A DNA stretch of 64,000 nucleotides, from the NCBI RefSeq assembly GCF_021560175.1, contig NZ_CP091110.1:4466501-4530500 (forward strand). Direction: 5' to 3'. Of this stretch, positions 1 to 10,722 are shown piece after piece. Both the position numbers and the translations under genes were made by a program. The notes below the pieces were generated by a model, which was given only the letters and a program-made list of their open reading frames with translations, ran no database searches and was not told where the DNA came from. The first letter of the stretch is position 1, and every line of letters starts with the position of its first letter. The stretch comes from Neobacillus drentensis (GTDB lineage: Bacteria; Bacillota; Bacilli; Bacillales; Cytobacillaceae).

Positions 1-1161
1 TTCTTTTAATTCCTGATGAATTAATTTAGTTAACTTTATTGCCCATTTACGGCGAATATCGGTTAATTGTTTTGCCTCAAGGACTAAGTCTTTTTTTATA
101 GATACTAATTCCTTTTCGAGCTCTCCAATATGCGTTTCTTTATTTTGGAGTGTTTCAATTTCTTCTTCAATTTTGGCAGCGTATTCTAATATTTCTGGAA
201 TAGTTTTCCCATACTTCCGTTTCAGTTGATTAATCTCATTTAAACGGGCTTCAATTTCATTTAATCTCTGCGGATCATATTCTAGAACGTCTAATTCATT
301 TCTTAATGTTTGTGCTGCATCCTCTAATTGATAAAAACTATTTGAAACCAAATCAGATAATTCTCGGTAGCTTGTATCAAGTGCAGCCGCCTCTTCTAGG
401 GAGCCCATGACCATCCCTATCCAATCAAGTCCCTTTTGTTCCCCCTGTAAAGCGTTATAGCCTGTTTGGATGGCTTCAAATACCCTCTCGAAATTCCCCA
501 GTCTTCTTTTTTCCTCAGATAATTCTTCGTCTTCGTTCGGCTTTAAATTTGACTTATGAATTTCATCTAATTGAAATTGAATTAAGTCGAGCCGATGGGC
601 TGTCTGCTGGTCATTTTCACTCAAGGATTTAAGTTTATATAACGTCTGCTCATAGCGGCGAAATACTTGAGCATATTCATTCTGAGCAGGATCAATTTCT
701 TCCGCGCCGAATTGATCAAGTAGTGGCAAATGTCTCGCTTCATCCATAAGCTCCTGATGTTCATGCTGACCATGGATATCGACAAGTGTAGCACCTATTT
801 CTCTGAGGATGGAAATGGTCACAAGTTTCCCATTAATTCGACAAACACTTTTCCCTGTTCGAGCGATATCCCGACGTAATATAACCATGCCCTCTTCAAT
901 TTCAATGCCAAATTCACATGCTTTTGACATAACAGGATGGTTAGGGTCATCTATTTGGAATAAACCTTCAAGTACGGCTCTTTCTTCCCCATGGCGGACA
1001 AATTCAGCCGATCCTCTGCCTCCAACGATGAGGTGAATCGCATCAATAATAATGGATTTACCTGCACCGGTTTCCCCTGTCAAAACCGTTAACCCTTTTT
1101 CAAATGAGATTGATAAATTTTCAATAATAGCGAAATTTTTTATTGATAATTCTGCTAACAA
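1..1161 (-). CDS. recN: DNA repair protein RecN (N-terminal part, cut by window edge)
   Basis: RecN is an SMC-like ATPase that acts early in double-strand break repair. The reading frame is open from a TTG start at 1161 to the window edge, giving the first 387 residues; the C-terminal part with the second half of the ATPase lies outside. The N-terminus has a Walker A motif GETGAGKS at about residues 29-36, followed by a long charged coiled-coil region rich in Glu, Lys and Leu. A strong GGGGGGAG ribosome site precedes the TTG start. It sits 16 nt downstream of ahrC on the same strand, the ahrC-recN order known from Bacillus, so co-transcription is likely. The identification is firm; the missing end is only a window effect. 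Confidence 0.95.
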   Translation of the reverse strand, partial: MLAELSIKNFAIIENLSISFEKGLTVLTGETGAGKSIIIDAIHLIVGGRGSAEFVRHGEERAVLEGLFQIDDPNHPVMSKACEFGIEIEEGMVILRRDIARTGKSVCRINGKLVTISILREIGATLVDIHGQHEHQELMDEARHLPLLDQFGAEEIDPAQNEYAQVFRRYEQTLYKLKSLSENDQQTAHRLDLIQFQLDEIHKSNLKPNEDEELSEEKRRLGNFERVFEAIQTGYNALQGEQKGLDWIGMVMGSLEEAAALDTSYRELSDLVSNSFYQLEDAAQTLRNELDVLEYDPQRLNEIEARLNEINQLKRKYGKTIPEILEYAAKIEEEIETLQNKETHIGELEKELVSIKKDLVLEAKQLTDIRRKWAIKLTKLIHQELKE

Positions 1162-1177
1162 GGAACTCTCCCCCCAT

Positions 1178-1627
1178 TTAAAGCATGTCAAGGAACCGGT
1201 TTGTAATGACCTCTGTATCTTCCGGTGTTCGACAGATAATTAACATGGTATCATCACCACATATCGTTCCCAATATTTCTTCCCAATCGAGATTGTCAAT
1301 TAATGCCCCTATTGCCATGGCATTACCGGGCAGGCATTTCATGACCAGTAAATGGCCCGCTGAATCAATTCTGACAAACGCGTCAATCAACGATCTTTTT
1401 AATTTTTGTAGTGGGTTAAAACGCTGATCTGCAGGCAAACTGTATTTATAACGGCCATCTGTTAATGGCACTTTAACTAAATGTAATTCCTTAATATCTC
1501 TTGAGACGGTAGCCTGTGTTACGTTATAGCCTGCGTTCTTTAATTCATCCACTAAATCATCTTGCGTTTCAATATCACTTCCGGCAATAATCTCTCTTAT
1601 TTTAATATGACGTTGGCCTTTATTCAT
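1178..1627 (-). CDS. ahrC: Arginine repressor AhrC/ArgR
   Basis: This is the hexameric arginine-responsive regulator that represses arginine biosynthesis and activates catabolism. The 149-residue protein has a winged-helix DNA-binding domain (about 1-70, with TQATVSRDI at 38-46) and a C-terminal arginine-binding oligomerisation domain with GDDT at 124-127. I chose the ATG at 1627 because GAGGTG lies just upstream and the length fits the family. An in-frame extension of 17 codons runs into the foldback repeat at 1648-1766 and is unlikely to be translated. It lies between tlyA and recN, as in other bacilli. Confidence 0.95.
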   Translation of the reverse strand: MNKGQRHIKIREIIAGSDIETQDDLVDELKNAGYNVTQATVSRDIKELHLVKVPLTDGRYKYSLPADQRFNPLQKLKRSLIDAFVRIDSAGHLLVMKCLPGNAMAIGALIDNLDWEEILGTICGDDTMLIICRTPEDTEVITNRFLDML

Positions 1628-1647
1628 TCTTTCACCTCGTAATAATA

Positions 1648-1766
1648 AAAGCGTAAGCGCCTTAGTTAGCCCCGACAAGCATAAGACGAGCCGGCCGAAA
1701 AGTTGCTTTTTAACCTTTTGGACGGATTGGCTTATGGCCTCGAGGGGCTAGGCGCTGGAGCTAGAC
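1648..1766. repeat. Foldback intergenic repeat, copy A (simple form)
   Basis: This element of about 119 bp sits between tlyA and ahrC. Its outer ends pair: GCGCC plus TAGCCCCGA near the left end matches TCGAGGGGCTA plus GGCGC at the right end. Inside are a second pairing (GCATAAG with CTTATGG) and a third (AAGTTGC...TAACCTT region). Closely related sequence recurs in the same orientation at 26363-26602 and 48961-49169. I recognise the general type as a dispersed extragenic foldback element common in Bacillaceae genomes; I cannot assign a formal family name. It ends only about 20 nt upstream of the ahrC start, so it would be part of an ahrC leader transcribed from tlyA. Confidence 0.85.
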
Positions 1767-1878
1767 AATAAAAGAACATCAGTGTATGTCCTATATACCA
1801 ATATGTTAGCCCATTTCTGAAGGAATGTACATTTTTTTAATAATAATACATTACAATGCATAAGGATAGGCTAATTGC

Positions 1879-2715
1879 CTACCCTTCTTCATGCTTTGTA
1901 TGAAATTCCCGATGGGATTGTTCCACAACTTCCACAGGCTGAAACTTCAGCTGATTAGCACCTATTTCTTGTTCACCTTCCCAATGCAGGTGAAGCAAAA
2001 ATTCAATATTTCCGTCTCCTCCGGTAATCGGGGAGAAGGATAAGTTTTTTACAAAGTAACCTTCCTTAATAGAAAAATTAATAATTTTCTCAATGACTTG
2101 TAAATGAACTTTCTCATCCCGAACTATTCCCTTTTTTCCTACTTGCTCCCGTCCTGCTTCAAATTGCGGCTTGACTAAGGCAATTATATCACTTCCAGGA
2201 ATTAACAAGTTTTTCAATACAGGTAAAATTAAGGTTAGTGAGATGAAAGACACATCGATAGTCGCAAAGTTTGGCATCTCACGGCTTAAATCTGCTGGTG
2301 TTACATAACGAAAATTGGTTCTTTCCATTACAACGACTCGTTCATCCTGCCGCAGCTTCCAGGCAAGCTGATTATAACCAACATCGAGCGCATATGACAT
2401 CTTAGCACCATTTTGTAGTGCACAATCCGTAAACCCTCCAGTTGAAGAACCGATATCCAATAAGACCTTCCCTTCGACATTAACATCAAATACCTTTAAT
2501 GCCTTTTCAAGCTTTAGACCACCACGACTGACATATGGAAGTACATTTCCTTTTATATTCAGGGGTATATCAACTTTAACTTTTTCACCTGGTTTATCTA
2601 AGCGTTCTTCATTTGTATATACTAGGCCTGCCATAATGGCCCTTTTAGCCTTTTCTCTTGTTTCAATAAGTCCTCTTTCAACTAATAAAACATCTAACCG
2701 TTCTTTATTTTTCAT
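1879..2715 (-). CDS. tlyA: TlyA family rRNA (cytidine-2'-O)-methyltransferase
   Basis: The 278-residue protein has an N-terminal S4 RNA-binding domain (about 1-65) and an FtsJ-like Rossmann methyltransferase domain. The SAM-binding motif DIGSSTGGFTDCAL lies at about residues 87-100. Family members 2'-O-methylate ribosomal RNA; some were first called haemolysins, a name best ignored here. It is the counterpart of B. subtilis YqxC by sequence type and position. Only 3 nt separate it from dxs upstream, so the two are translated from one message. The substrate nucleotide is inferred from the family. Confidence 0.9.
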   Translation of the reverse strand: MKNKERLDVLLVERGLIETREKAKRAIMAGLVYTNEERLDKPGEKVKVDIPLNIKGNVLPYVSRGGLKLEKALKVFDVNVEGKVLLDIGSSTGGFTDCALQNGAKMSYALDVGYNQLAWKLRQDERVVVMERTNFRYVTPADLSREMPNFATIDVSFISLTLILPVLKNLLIPGSDIIALVKPQFEAGREQVGKKGIVRDEKVHLQVIEKIINFSIKEGYFVKNLSFSPITGGDGNIEFLLHLHWEGEQEIGANQLKFQPVEVVEQSHREFHTKHEEG

Positions 2716-2718
2716 ATT

Positions 2719-4620
2719 TTAAGCCCTTTGTTGTTTTTTTCTGGCATTCGCTAAAATAGAAGTTCTCTTAATGGTTTCTTCCGTTGTTAAACCGATTTCC
2801 TCAAGTAAGGAATTTACATCACCGTGTTCAATAAACTGATCTGGGATTCCCATCCGGTCAATAAGTGCACCGTGAAATCCCTTGGACCCCGCAAATTCAA
2901 GAATTGCACTGCCAAATCCGCCCTGCAACACGGCCTCCTCAATCGTAAGGATAGGAATACCTTTATCAAGAAGTTCCGTAAGCATGGTTTCATCAAGGGG
3001 CTTGATAAACCTGGCATTGACAACGGATATGGATAACCCCTGTTTTTCAAGTTTTTGTGCGGCCTCCATAGCCATTGGAATGGTGGTGCCAAAGGTTAGG
3101 ATTACCGCGTCACTTCCTTCTTTTAGCGTCTCCCAAGTGCCAATTGGTATGTTATGGAACGCTTCATCCATTTCTACCCCAAGTCCATTTCCCCGGGGAA
3201 ATCTCATGGCTATCGGTCCATCATTATAATTTAAAGCCGTATAAACCATATGCTGACCCTCATTTTCATCCTTTGGCATCATTAAAACCATGTTTGGCAT
3301 AGGTCTTAAAAAGGCTATATCAAAAACCCCTTGGTGGGTTTCGCCATCAGCACCAACTAAACCTGCGCGGTCAATTCCAATAAAAACATTTAAGTTTTGC
3401 CGGCAAATATCATGCAGCACTTGGTCATAGGCACGTTGTAAAAAGGTTGAATAAATGGCTAAGAATGGCTTCATATTTTGAGTTGCCAACCCTGCGGCGA
3501 CTGTTGCCGCATGCTGTTCAGCAATCCCGACGTCAAACATACGGTCAGGGAACTCGCTTGCAAATCCTTCTAACTTGGATCCTACAGGCATTGCCGGAGT
3601 GATCGCCACAATACGATTATCATTTCTTGCCAGCTTCCGAACAGTTTCACTGACCATACTGCTCCAAGCAGGCGGTTGTTTTTTTGATGGTTTAACAAAG
3701 GCTCCTGTATCCATTTTATATGGTCCAGTCCCGTGCCATGTACCAATCTTGTCACTTTCAGCTGGTCTAAAGCCCTTCCCTTTTTTAGTAATTACATGGA
3801 GAAGGACAGGTCCGTCGGTTTTTTTAGCGTATTGGAGACTTTCAAATAAATTATCAAAGTTATGACCATCAATAGGTCCTAAATAAGTAAAGCCAAGCTC
3901 TTCAAAGAACATACCGGAAACCACCAAATACTTGAGGCTATCCTTTATTCTTTCGGCAGTCGCAGCAAGTTTCCCACCTACTGCAGGGACCTTCTTCAAT
4001 AGTACTTCAAGTTCATCTTTTACCCATTGGTATTTACCGGCGGTCCGCAATTGGCCAAGAATATTATGAAGAGCACCGACGTTAGGTGCAATCGACATCT
4101 CATTATCATTAAGCACTACAATCATATTCTTTTTTTCATGACCAATATGGTTCAATGCCTCTAGTGCCATTCCACCCGTTAAAGCCCCGTCACCGATTAC
4201 TGGAACCACAAAGGATTTTTCTTTTTTTAAATCCCGAGCAATGGCCATACCCATGGCAGCAGAAAGAGATGTAGAACTGTGTCCGGTTTCCCAAACATCG
4301 TGTTCACTTTCACCCCGTTTTGGAAATCCGCATAATCCCTTATATTGTCTTAACGTGTCAAATTCACAGGCCCTGCCTGTTAATATCTTATGGACATAGG
4401 ATTGATGCCCTACATCCCAAATCAGTTTATCCTTTGGACTATCAAAACATTTATGTAAAGCGAGCGTTAATTCTACTACTCCCAAATTAGGTCCGATATG
4501 TCCACCGGTTACAGATAATTTCTGAATTAAAAATTCGCGAATTTCTTGACTAAGAGCCTCTAGCTCCTGATTCGACATCCTTTTTAAGAAGGATGGGTCC
4601 TTGATTGATAATAAATCCAT
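2719..4620 (-). CDS. dxs: 1-deoxy-D-xylulose-5-phosphate synthase
   Basis: Dxs condenses pyruvate and glyceraldehyde 3-phosphate with thiamine diphosphate, the first step of the MEP isoprenoid pathway. The protein of 633 residues shows the ThDP motif GDGALTGG (143-150) closed by a downstream N at 171, and a transketolase-type pyrimidine domain with [16 protein letters not shown] prefer the ATG at 4620 because family members begin MDLLSI; an in-frame ATG seven codons upstream (4641) is possible and neither start has a strong ribosome site. ispA, a downstream enzyme in isoprenoid synthesis, is the next gene upstream, after a 167-nt gap in which I see nothing distinctive. Confidence 0.95.
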   Translation of the reverse strand: MDLLSIKDPSFLKRMSNQELEALSQEIREFLIQKLSVTGGHIGPNLGVVELTLALHKCFDSPKDKLIWDVGHQSYVHKILTGRACEFDTLRQYKGLCGFPKRGESEHDVWETGHSSTSLSAAMGMAIARDLKKEKSFVVPVIGDGALTGGMALEALNHIGHEKKNMIVVLNDNEMSIAPNVGALHNILGQLRTAGKYQWVKDELEVLLKKVPAVGGKLAATAERIKDSLKYLVVSGMFFEELGFTYLGPIDGHNFDNLFESLQYAKKTDGPVLLHVITKKGKGFRPAESDKIGTWHGTGPYKMDTGAFVKPSKKQPPAWSSMVSETVRKLARNDNRIVAITPAMPVGSKLEGFASEFPDRMFDVGIAEQHAATVAAGLATQNMKPFLAIYSTFLQRAYDQVLHDICRQNLNVFIGIDRAGLVGADGETHQGVFDIAFLRPMPNMVLMMPKDENEGQHMVYTALNYNDGPIAMRFPRGNGLGVEMDEAFHNIPIGTWETLKEGSDAVILTFGTTIPMAMEAAQKLEKQGLSISVVNARFIKPLDETMLTELLDKGIPILTIEEAVLQGGFGSAILEFAGSKGFHGALIDRMGIPDQFIEHGDVNSLLEEIGLTTEETIKRTSILANARKKQQRA

Positions 4621-4787
4621 TTTTGGACCACTCACTTTCATACTTATTCGTTCTACCCTTTTATACCCTAGTATTTCTATCTTTATCTGAAAAAATAGCC
4701 GCTAACACACTAAGTGATAACGGCAATTAACAACTTCTCTAAAATGAGAACCATTAGTACATACTCATACTGCAGCCAAAAAACACT

Positions 4788-5681
4788 CTAGTGATCCCTT
4801 GATGCAACTAAATCCGTTATTTCGTCAAGAAGATTAGTATTTAAGTCTGTCTTTTTTAAATATTCTTTGGACAGCTTAATTTGATTCTGAAGAGCATCTC
4901 TCGCCCCTTCCAAGGATAATAATTGTGGATAGGTGCTTTTATGGTTAACGGTATCACTGCCCACAGGCTTTCCAATTATTTGTTGATTGCCTACCAAGTC
5001 TAGAATATCATCCTGTATCTGGAAAGCAAGTCCAAGGTGATGTGCAAACGCTGAAAGGTTTTGTAATGAGTTTTCGTTTGCTTGAGCCATAATGGCTCCT
5101 GACACCACACTGAACTTTAGCAGCTTGCCTGTTTTGTGAATATGTATATACTCTAGTTCTTCAAGGGACAGAACCTTGTTCTCCCCTTCCATATCAGCTA
5201 CCTGTCCGCCAACCATTCCTTCAGCGCCGGCTGCTTTTGCCATTTCTACAATCAAGCTCATTTTCACAGCCGGTGGAGCAAAATCAACAGAAAGCATATT
5301 TATTACTTCAAAACTATAAGTTAATAATGCATCCCCGGCAAGTGTTGCAATAGCATCTCCAAATACCTTGTGATTGGTCGGTTTACCTCTTCTTAAATCA
5401 TCATTGTCCATACTGGGCAGGTCATCGTGGATTAAGGAATAGGTATGAATCATTTCAATTGCGGCTGCAGCCGGTATACCCTGTTTAGGGTCGATTCCAA
5501 ATGCATCTAAAGTTGCAAATAACAATAATGGCCGAATTCTTTTACCGCCTGCTTCAAGAGAATAAATCATAGAATTCTTTAAGACGGAAGGGGCATCCAT
5601 TTTTTCTACAAGCGCTCGAAGTTCCCGATCTAGCAGTTGTTGATATTCTTTTCTAAATGCGTCTAGTAATCCGGTTTTCAA
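4788..5681 (-). CDS. ispA: Farnesyl diphosphate synthase (polyprenyl synthetase)
   Basis: This prenyltransferase builds geranyl and farnesyl diphosphate from IPP and DMAPP for quinone and undecaprenyl carrier synthesis. The 297-residue protein has the first Asp-rich motif DDLPSMDNDD (86-95) and the second, DDILD, around residue 225, with GGKRIRP near residue 45. The length is normal for the family. It is 3 nt from xseB upstream. It corresponds to B. subtilis YqiD/IspA in context. Confidence 0.94.
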   Translation of the reverse strand: MKTGLLDAFRKEYQQLLDRELRALVEKMDAPSVLKNSMIYSLEAGGKRIRPLLLFATLDAFGIDPKQGIPAAAAIEMIHTYSLIHDDLPSMDNDDLRRGKPTNHKVFGDAIATLAGDALLTYSFEVINMLSVDFAPPAVKMSLIVEMAKAAGAEGMVGGQVADMEGENKVLSLEELEYIHIHKTGKLLKFSVVSGAIMAQANENSLQNLSAFAHHLGLAFQIQDDILDLVGNQQIIGKPVGSDTVNHKSTYPQLLSLEGARDALQNQIKLSKEYLKKTDLNTNLLDEITDLVASRDH

Positions 5682-5684
5682 GCC

Positions 5685-5918
5685 CTAATCCTCCTCTGCA
5701 ATAGAAAAACGCTCAGTACGCCCATCCTCCGTAATAATTTGCGTAAGTTGTTCTTCCACAGTTTTTAATTTATCATGACATAATTTGGATAGTTCCATAC
5801 CTTCTTTGTAGAAAGTAATCGCTTCTTCTAATGGAACGTCGCCTTCTTCCAGCTTTTCAACAATTTCTTCAAGCTTTGTCATGGCCTCTTCAAAGGTTAA
5901 AGTTTTTTCAGTTGTCAC
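5685..5918 (-). CDS. xseB: Exodeoxyribonuclease VII small subunit
   Basis: The 77-residue helical small subunit of ExoVII contains the family-typical stretch [18 protein letters not shown] and an acidic C-terminus. It starts with GTG at 5918, within the last codons of xseA (11-nt overlap), with GGAGAG a few bases upstream. It binds XseA in a multi-subunit nuclease that degrades single-stranded DNA to short oligonucleotides. The overlap suggests translational coupling. Confidence 0.95.
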   Translation of the reverse strand: MTTEKTLTFEEAMTKLEEIVEKLEEGDVPLEEAITFYKEGMELSKLCHDKLKTVEEQLTQIITEDGRTERFSIAEED

Positions 5919-7266
5919 TTGCTTCTCTCTCCTTTATGGTTTTCACATTACAGAAAAGGCTTCCATCTGTTAATTGAATTTGAACTTGCTCATTTGTCTT
6001 TACTTGTTTAACACTTTTGACGAGCCGGTTATCCTCTGTATAGGCTAAACTATAGCCGCGCTCCATTATTTTAAGAGGGCTTAAGGCCTGCAGTGTAGAA
6101 AGAATCCGATCAAATTCAGTTTGTTTTTTTTCATAAATTTGCGTTACCGTTCGGTTTAAATCCTTTTGTGTCCTTTCAAAACGTTTTTTTGCCTCCAGCA
6201 GTCCTTCTTTTGGATGTTTTCGCTGCAACCGTTTTGATAGGATCTCATGCTGTTCTATTTTTACAGCGGATAATCGAGAAACTCCTCTTTTCAATCCTTC
6301 AGTTAACCGATCTACCTGCTCAAGTTTTTGCTCATAAAGCCGGTGTGGATAGCGAAATGCATACGATTTTTGAACACGACTTAACCGTTCATTTTCAAAC
6401 TTAAACCTCGAGCTCATAACACGAATTAGACGGCCTTGACGCTGCAAAACCCTATCCACCAGTTCTTCAATATGTGGAACTGCTAATTCTGCTGCACCTG
6501 TTGGTGTCGGGGCACGCAAGTCAGCAACAAAATCAGCAATTGTAAAGTCTGTTTCATGGCCTACTGCTGAAATTATCGGAATTTTAGAAGAAAAAATAGC
6601 ACGTGCTGTTAATTCTTCATTGAATGCCCATAACTCTTCAATCGAACCACCGCCGCGCCCAACAATTAAGACATCGATTTCTTTCATATTGTTGGCCTTT
6701 TCAATGGCTTTTACGATTGAAGGGGCAGCATTCTCTCCCTGTACAAGAGCAGGGAATACAAGAATATTCGCGATAGGATAACGCCTTTTAATTGTAGTAA
6801 TGACATCCCGAATGGCCGCACCAGTAGGGGAAGTAATCACGCCCACTGTTCTTGGATATAAAGGGATGGCTTTTTTTGTTTCAGGAGCAAATAATCCTTC
6901 CGCTTCTAATCTTTGTTTAAGTTGTTCATAGGCTAAAAATAATTCGCCAATGCCATCAGGCTGCATTTCTCTTATATATATTTGATACTGGCCGCTTGGT
7001 TCATATACACTGATTTCACCCTTAACAATCACCTTCATCCCGTTCTCTGGTGAGAATTTCATAAAACGGGATTGTCCAGCAAACATCACGGCAAGAATTC
7101 GGGCTTTCTCATCCTTTAAGGTAAAATACATATGTCCGCTTGAATGCTGTTTGAAATTAGAAATTTCGCCTCTTACATGAACTTCCCGTAAATGGGGATC
7201 AGCATCAAATTTTCGTTTTATGTATTTTGTTAAAGCATTCACAGATAAATATCTTTGTTCCTGCAT
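5908..7266 (-). CDS. xseA: Exodeoxyribonuclease VII large subunit
   Basis: XseA is the catalytic subunit of ExoVII. The 452-residue protein has an N-terminal OB-fold (about 1-100, with [20 protein letters not shown]), a catalytic domain containing [16 protein letters not shown] and [23 protein letters not shown], and a long coiled-coil tail that binds XseB. The ATG at 7266 is preceded by AAGGAG. The size and domain order are normal. It probably shares a transcript with xseB and ispA. folD lies 115 nt upstream. Confidence 0.95.
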   Translation of the reverse strand: MQEQRYLSVNALTKYIKRKFDADPHLREVHVRGEISNFKQHSSGHMYFTLKDEKARILAVMFAGQSRFMKFSPENGMKVIVKGEISVYEPSGQYQIYIREMQPDGIGELFLAYEQLKQRLEAEGLFAPETKKAIPLYPRTVGVITSPTGAAIRDVITTIKRRYPIANILVFPALVQGENAAPSIVKAIEKANNMKEIDVLIVGRGGGSIEELWAFNEELTARAIFSSKIPIISAVGHETDFTIADFVADLRAPTPTGAAELAVPHIEELVDRVLQRQGRLIRVMSSRFKFENERLSRVQKSYAFRYPHRLYEQKLEQVDRLTEGLKRGVSRLSAVKIEQHEILSKRLQRKHPKEGLLEAKKRFERTQKDLNRTVTQIYEKKQTEFDRILSTLQALSPLKIMERGYSLAYTEDNRLVKSVKQVKTNEQVQIQLTDGSLFCNVKTIKEREASDN

Positions 7267-7381
7267 GTGCAGCTCCTTTTAACGAAAGAATAAAACTGTC
7301 CTTATCCATTATACATTTAGCTCGATTTTTTGTCTGTAAAAACAAATTGAACTATCTGTATGAGATAAGGACATACTTTAC

Positions 7382-8239
7382 TTAATCTCGAGTAAGACTT
7401 TCAGCAGCAGACTTCACGGTATTGTACATAAGCATGGTGATGGTCATTGGGCCAACACCTTTGGGAACTGGAGTAATATATCCAGCCTTTTCGGAAACTT
7501 CATCGAACGCAACATCGCCACAAAGTTTTCCAGCTTCATTACGATTGATTCCAACATCAATTATAACCGCACCATTTTTAACATGTTCCGCCTTAATAAA
7601 ATTCGGTATTCCAACGGCAGCGATCAAGATATCCGCTTGGTTTGTATGAAACGGTAAATCGTTTGTTTTCGAATGGCAGTAGGTAACCGTTGCATCTTGA
7701 TTTAAGAATAATTGGCCAACTGGCTTACCAACGATATTGCTTCTTCCCACAACGACAACATGCTTTCCTGGAATAGAAATACCTGTTTCTTCTAATAAGA
7801 CCATAATCCCATATGGTGTACAAGGCAGAAAGGCATTTTGGCCGGTCATCATCCTGCCAATATTAATTGGATGAAAGCCATCGACGTCCTTTAATGGAGA
7901 TATGGATTCAATTACTTTCTTTTCGTCAATATGCTTTGGCAGCGGCAGCTGTACTAAGATTCCATGAATATCCGGGGTTTCATTTAATTCAGCAATTTTC
8001 GTTAATAATTCGTCTTCAGAAACTTCTTCCTGCATTTCAATTAATAAAGAATGCATACCTAGCTCTTTACAAGCCTTTTCTTTATTCGTTACATAAGTCC
8101 TTGATGCATGGTTATTGCCAACGAGAATAACGGCTAAACCTGGTGTTACGCCAAGATCTTTGAGCCTCACAACTTCTTCGGCAATTTCCAACCTTTTTTT
8201 TGCAGCTATATCTTTTCCGTTAATTATTTGTGCTGTCAT
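7382..8239 (-). CDS. folD: Bifunctional methylene-THF dehydrogenase / methenyl-THF cyclohydrolase
   Basis: FolD interconverts 5,10-methylene-, methenyl- and 10-formyl-tetrahydrofolate using NADP. The sequence holds the family signatures (YVTNKEKACKELG with the catalytic Tyr/Lys, GRSNIVGKPVGQLF, and PVPKGVGPMTITMLM near the C-terminus). Two adjacent ATG codons are available; I chose the second (8239) because GGGGAGG is then 7 nt upstream and the product begins MTAQII like its homologues. It supports the folate pool used by the glycine cleavage genes further along. nusB is 31 nt upstream. Confidence 0.95.
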   Translation of the reverse strand: MTAQIINGKDIAAKKRLEIAEEVVRLKDLGVTPGLAVILVGNNHASRTYVTNKEKACKELGMHSLLIEMQEEVSEDELLTKIAELNETPDIHGILVQLPLPKHIDEKKVIESISPLKDVDGFHPINIGRMMTGQNAFLPCTPYGIMVLLEETGISIPGKHVVVVGRSNIVGKPVGQLFLNQDATVTYCHSKTNDLPFHTNQADILIAAVGIPNFIKAEHVKNGAVIIDVGINRNEAGKLCGDVAFDEVSEKAGYITPVPKGVGPMTITMLMYNTVKSAAESLTRD

Positions 8240-8273
8240 CATAATTCCTCCCCAGTCCGTAAAAAATAATCGA

Positions 8274-8669
8274 TTAATTGTTATGAAGTTTTTCTTTTAT
8301 CTTAGATAAAACCCCATTAATAAACTTACTTGATTGGTCATCTCCGTATATTTTTGCTATCTCTATGGCTTCATCTAGTATTACATTATCTGGAATATCC
8401 TGAGAAAATTTCAATTCAAATGCAGCCATTCTTAATAAGTTACGATCCACGGTAGCTAATCGGTCTAGAGTCCACTTTTCAAGATTTTCGCTAATAAGAG
8501 TATCGATTTCATCTTTTTGCTCAACTACCCCAAGAACCAGTTGGTTCAGATAGTCATCACTAGTCTCTCCTTCTAAAACATGTTCAATCGCTGATGATGG
8601 TTCGGTGTCACTAACATCAATTTGAAAAAGTGCCTGTAACGCCTTTTCCCTAGCTGTTCTTCTTTTCAT
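8274..8669 (-). CDS. nusB: Transcription antitermination factor NusB
   Basis: NusB with S10 (NusE) binds boxA RNA and prevents premature termination of rRNA transcripts. The 131-residue all-helical protein starts MKRRTAREKALQALFQ, the typical Arg-rich start, and contains RNLLRMAAFEL and the C-terminal KFINGVLSKI motif. It follows the yqhY-nusB-folD order of bacilli, but a strong terminator (8880-8920) lies between yqhY and nusB, so nusB probably has its own promoter in the AT-rich 8670-8880 stretch; I cannot place it precisely. Confidence 0.95.
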   Translation of the reverse strand: MKRRTAREKALQALFQIDVSDTEPSSAIEHVLEGETSDDYLNQLVLGVVEQKDEIDTLISENLEKWTLDRLATVDRNLLRMAAFELKFSQDIPDNVILDEAIEIAKIYGDDQSSKFINGVLSKIKEKLHNN

Positions 8670-8879
8670 TCTACCTTTAACTCCTTTAGCTATATATTAA
8701 CTAATTTTTGTTTAATTTTTGTTTTTGACTGGCATTATGTACTTGAAACTAGCTTGCACATAAAAAGATAATAGCATAACTAAAAGGGAATCGCACTATG
8801 TCTTATTATTTTATAAAGGATCAGCCATTCAATTATGGTTTTGTACTTTTTTTCGCCAATAAATCGTTTTAAAACTCAT

Positions 8880-8920
8880 AAAAAAATAGAAGAACCAAAG
8901 GATCGATACCTTTGGTTCTT
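8880..8920 (-). terminator. Intrinsic terminator after yqhY
   Basis: A 12-bp perfect stem (8890-8901 with 8909-8920) and a 7-nt loop are followed on the minus strand by CTATTTTTTT. It lies immediately downstream of the yqhY stop codon and should end the accB-accC-yqhY transcript. Confidence 0.9.
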
Positions 8921-8926
8921 AAAAAG

Positions 8927-9334
8927 TTAAAGTTCAGCGTCAATTTCCTGTTCGTTCTTTTGATTTTCAAATTGAATTCCGACTACGTGAATGTTTACTT
9001 CCTCTGCATCTAATGCAGTCATATTCAACAAAGCTTGACGAATATTATCTTGAACCTTTCCTGCAACCGTTGGAATAGATGTACCAAACTTCATTAAGCA
9101 ATAGACATCCACTTTAATTCCTGTTTCAGTAAGTTCTACCTTAACACCCTTACCGTGATTTTTTTTCCCAAGACGTTCCACAACGCCCGTTGCAAAATTA
9201 CCGCGCATCCCAGAGACACCATCCACCTCGGATGCTGCAATTCCAGCGATCACTTCAATAACCTCCGGCGCAATTTCAATTTTACCATGACCATTGCTTC
9301 CTTGATCCATTTCCAAGACACTAAATTCGCTCAT
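8927..9334 (-). CDS. yqhY: Asp23/Gls24 family envelope protein YqhY
   Basis: The 135-residue protein belongs to the Asp23/Gls24 (DUF322) family, with the typical segment GKIEIAPEVIEVIAGIAASEVDGV followed by a second alpha/beta half; the motif as quoted spans residues 14 to about 37. The ATG at 9334 has GGAGGTG upstream. It is clustered with accB and accC; in B. subtilis, from memory, YqhY influences acetyl-CoA carboxylase activity. That role here is inferred from the conserved operon. Confidence 0.9.
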   Translation of the reverse strand: MSEFSVLEMDQGSNGHGKIEIAPEVIEVIAGIAASEVDGVSGMRGNFATGVVERLGKKNHGKGVKVELTETGIKVDVYCLMKFGTSIPTVAGKVQDNIRQALLNMTALDAEEVNIHVVGIQFENQKNEQEIDAEL

Positions 9335-9352
9335 ATTAAACACCTCCAAATT

Positions 9353-10708
9353 TTAGACAGACTTCATCACATCATGTAATTCAAGAAACTTCGTATTAAA
9401 ATTGCCTTCAACGAAATTTTCATGCTCTAACAATTTTAAATGGAACGGAATGGTTGTATGAATGCCTTCCACAACAAACTCACTTAACGCCCGCTTCATT
9501 CTTGAGATGGCTTCTTCTCTGGTGTTCCCATATGCGATAACCTTCGCAATCATGGAATCATAGTATGGCGGAATGGTATATCCTGGATACGCTGCTGAAT
9601 CAATACGAACTCCTAATCCACCTGGCGGCAAATACATCTTAATTTTCCCTGCTGAAGGAAGAAAGTTCTTTTCTGGATTCTCTGCATTAATCCTGCACTC
9701 AATTGCCCAGCCTGTGAACGTAACATCCTGCTGTTTAAGGGTTAGTTTTTCACCATTTGCTACGCGGATTTGTTCTTTAATCAGGTCAGTCCCAGTGACC
9801 ATTTCTGTCACAGGATGTTCGACCTGGATTCTTGTGTTCATTTCCATAAAATAAAACTTGCGATTGCGATAATCATAAATAAACTCCACCGTGCCGGCAC
9901 CCGAATAATCAACTGCTTGTGCGGCTTTCACGGCTGCACTTCCCATTTCTTCACGAATCTCACCATCTAAAGCTGGTGATGGCGATTCTTCTAACAATTT
10001 TTGAAGCCGGCGCTGGATAGAGCAATCTCTTTCACCTAAGTGAATCGTATTTCCATGTTTATCGCCAAGTACTTGTATTTCAACGTGACGGAAATCCTCA
10101 ATATATTTTTCTATGTAGACTCCAGAGTTTCCGAAAGCCGTCAACGCTTCCTGCTGTGTGATATTGATTCCTTTTATTAATTCCTGCTCATTTTTAGCAA
10201 CACGGATTCCTTTACCGCCTCCGCCTGCAGTTGCCTTAATGATGACAGGGTATTCGATTTGCTTCACAAGCTCAAGTGCTTCATCAATATCATTAATAAT
10301 GCCTGTAGATCCTGGAACAATTGGTACTCCAGCTTTACGCATCGTTTCCCTTGCAATGTCCTTGGTTCCCATTTTTGTGATTGCTTCTGGACTTGGCCCG
10401 ACAAAGGTGATATTGCATTCTCTACAAAGTTCTGCAAAGTCTGCATTTTCAGCAAGAAATCCATATCCTGGGTGAATCGCATCACATGAGGTCAAGTTTG
10501 CAACACTGATTATATTTGTAACGTTTAAATAACTGTCTTTTGATGATGTTGGTCCTATGCAATAGGCTTCATCTGCGAGTTGAACATGCAGGGCTTCACG
10601 GTCGGCTTCTGAGTATACGGCAACCGATTCAATTCCCATTTCCCGGCAGGCACGAATAATCCTAACGGCAATTTCTCCTCTGTTTGCAATTAACAGTTTC
10701 TTTATCAT
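9353..10708 (-). CDS. accC: Acetyl-CoA carboxylase, biotin carboxylase subunit
   Basis: AccC uses ATP and bicarbonate to carboxylate the biotin on AccB, the first half of malonyl-CoA synthesis. The 451-residue protein has an N-terminal pre-ATP-grasp domain ([20 protein letters not shown]), the glycine-rich ATP loop [13 protein letters not shown], and the catalytic [14 protein letters not shown] motif. It has AAGGAG upstream and is 14 nt from accB. Length and motifs are intact. Confidence 0.96.
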   Translation of the reverse strand: MIKKLLIANRGEIAVRIIRACREMGIESVAVYSEADREALHVQLADEAYCIGPTSSKDSYLNVTNIISVANLTSCDAIHPGYGFLAENADFAELCRECNITFVGPSPEAITKMGTKDIARETMRKAGVPIVPGSTGIINDIDEALELVKQIEYPVIIKATAGGGGKGIRVAKNEQELIKGINITQQEALTAFGNSGVYIEKYIEDFRHVEIQVLGDKHGNTIHLGERDCSIQRRLQKLLEESPSPALDGEIREEMGSAAVKAAQAVDYSGAGTVEFIYDYRNRKFYFMEMNTRIQVEHPVTEMVTGTDLIKEQIRVANGEKLTLKQQDVTFTGWAIECRINAENPEKNFLPSAGKIKMYLPPGGLGVRIDSAAYPGYTIPPYYDSMIAKVIAYGNTREEAISRMKRALSEFVVEGIHTTIPFHLKLLEHENFVEGNFNTKFLELHDVMKSV

Positions 10709-10722
10709 CCTGTTATCGCTCC

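Noticed and set aside
1628..1678. 17-residue extension of AhrC
   Set aside because: It reads into the foldback repeat; GAGGTG precedes the ATG at 1627.
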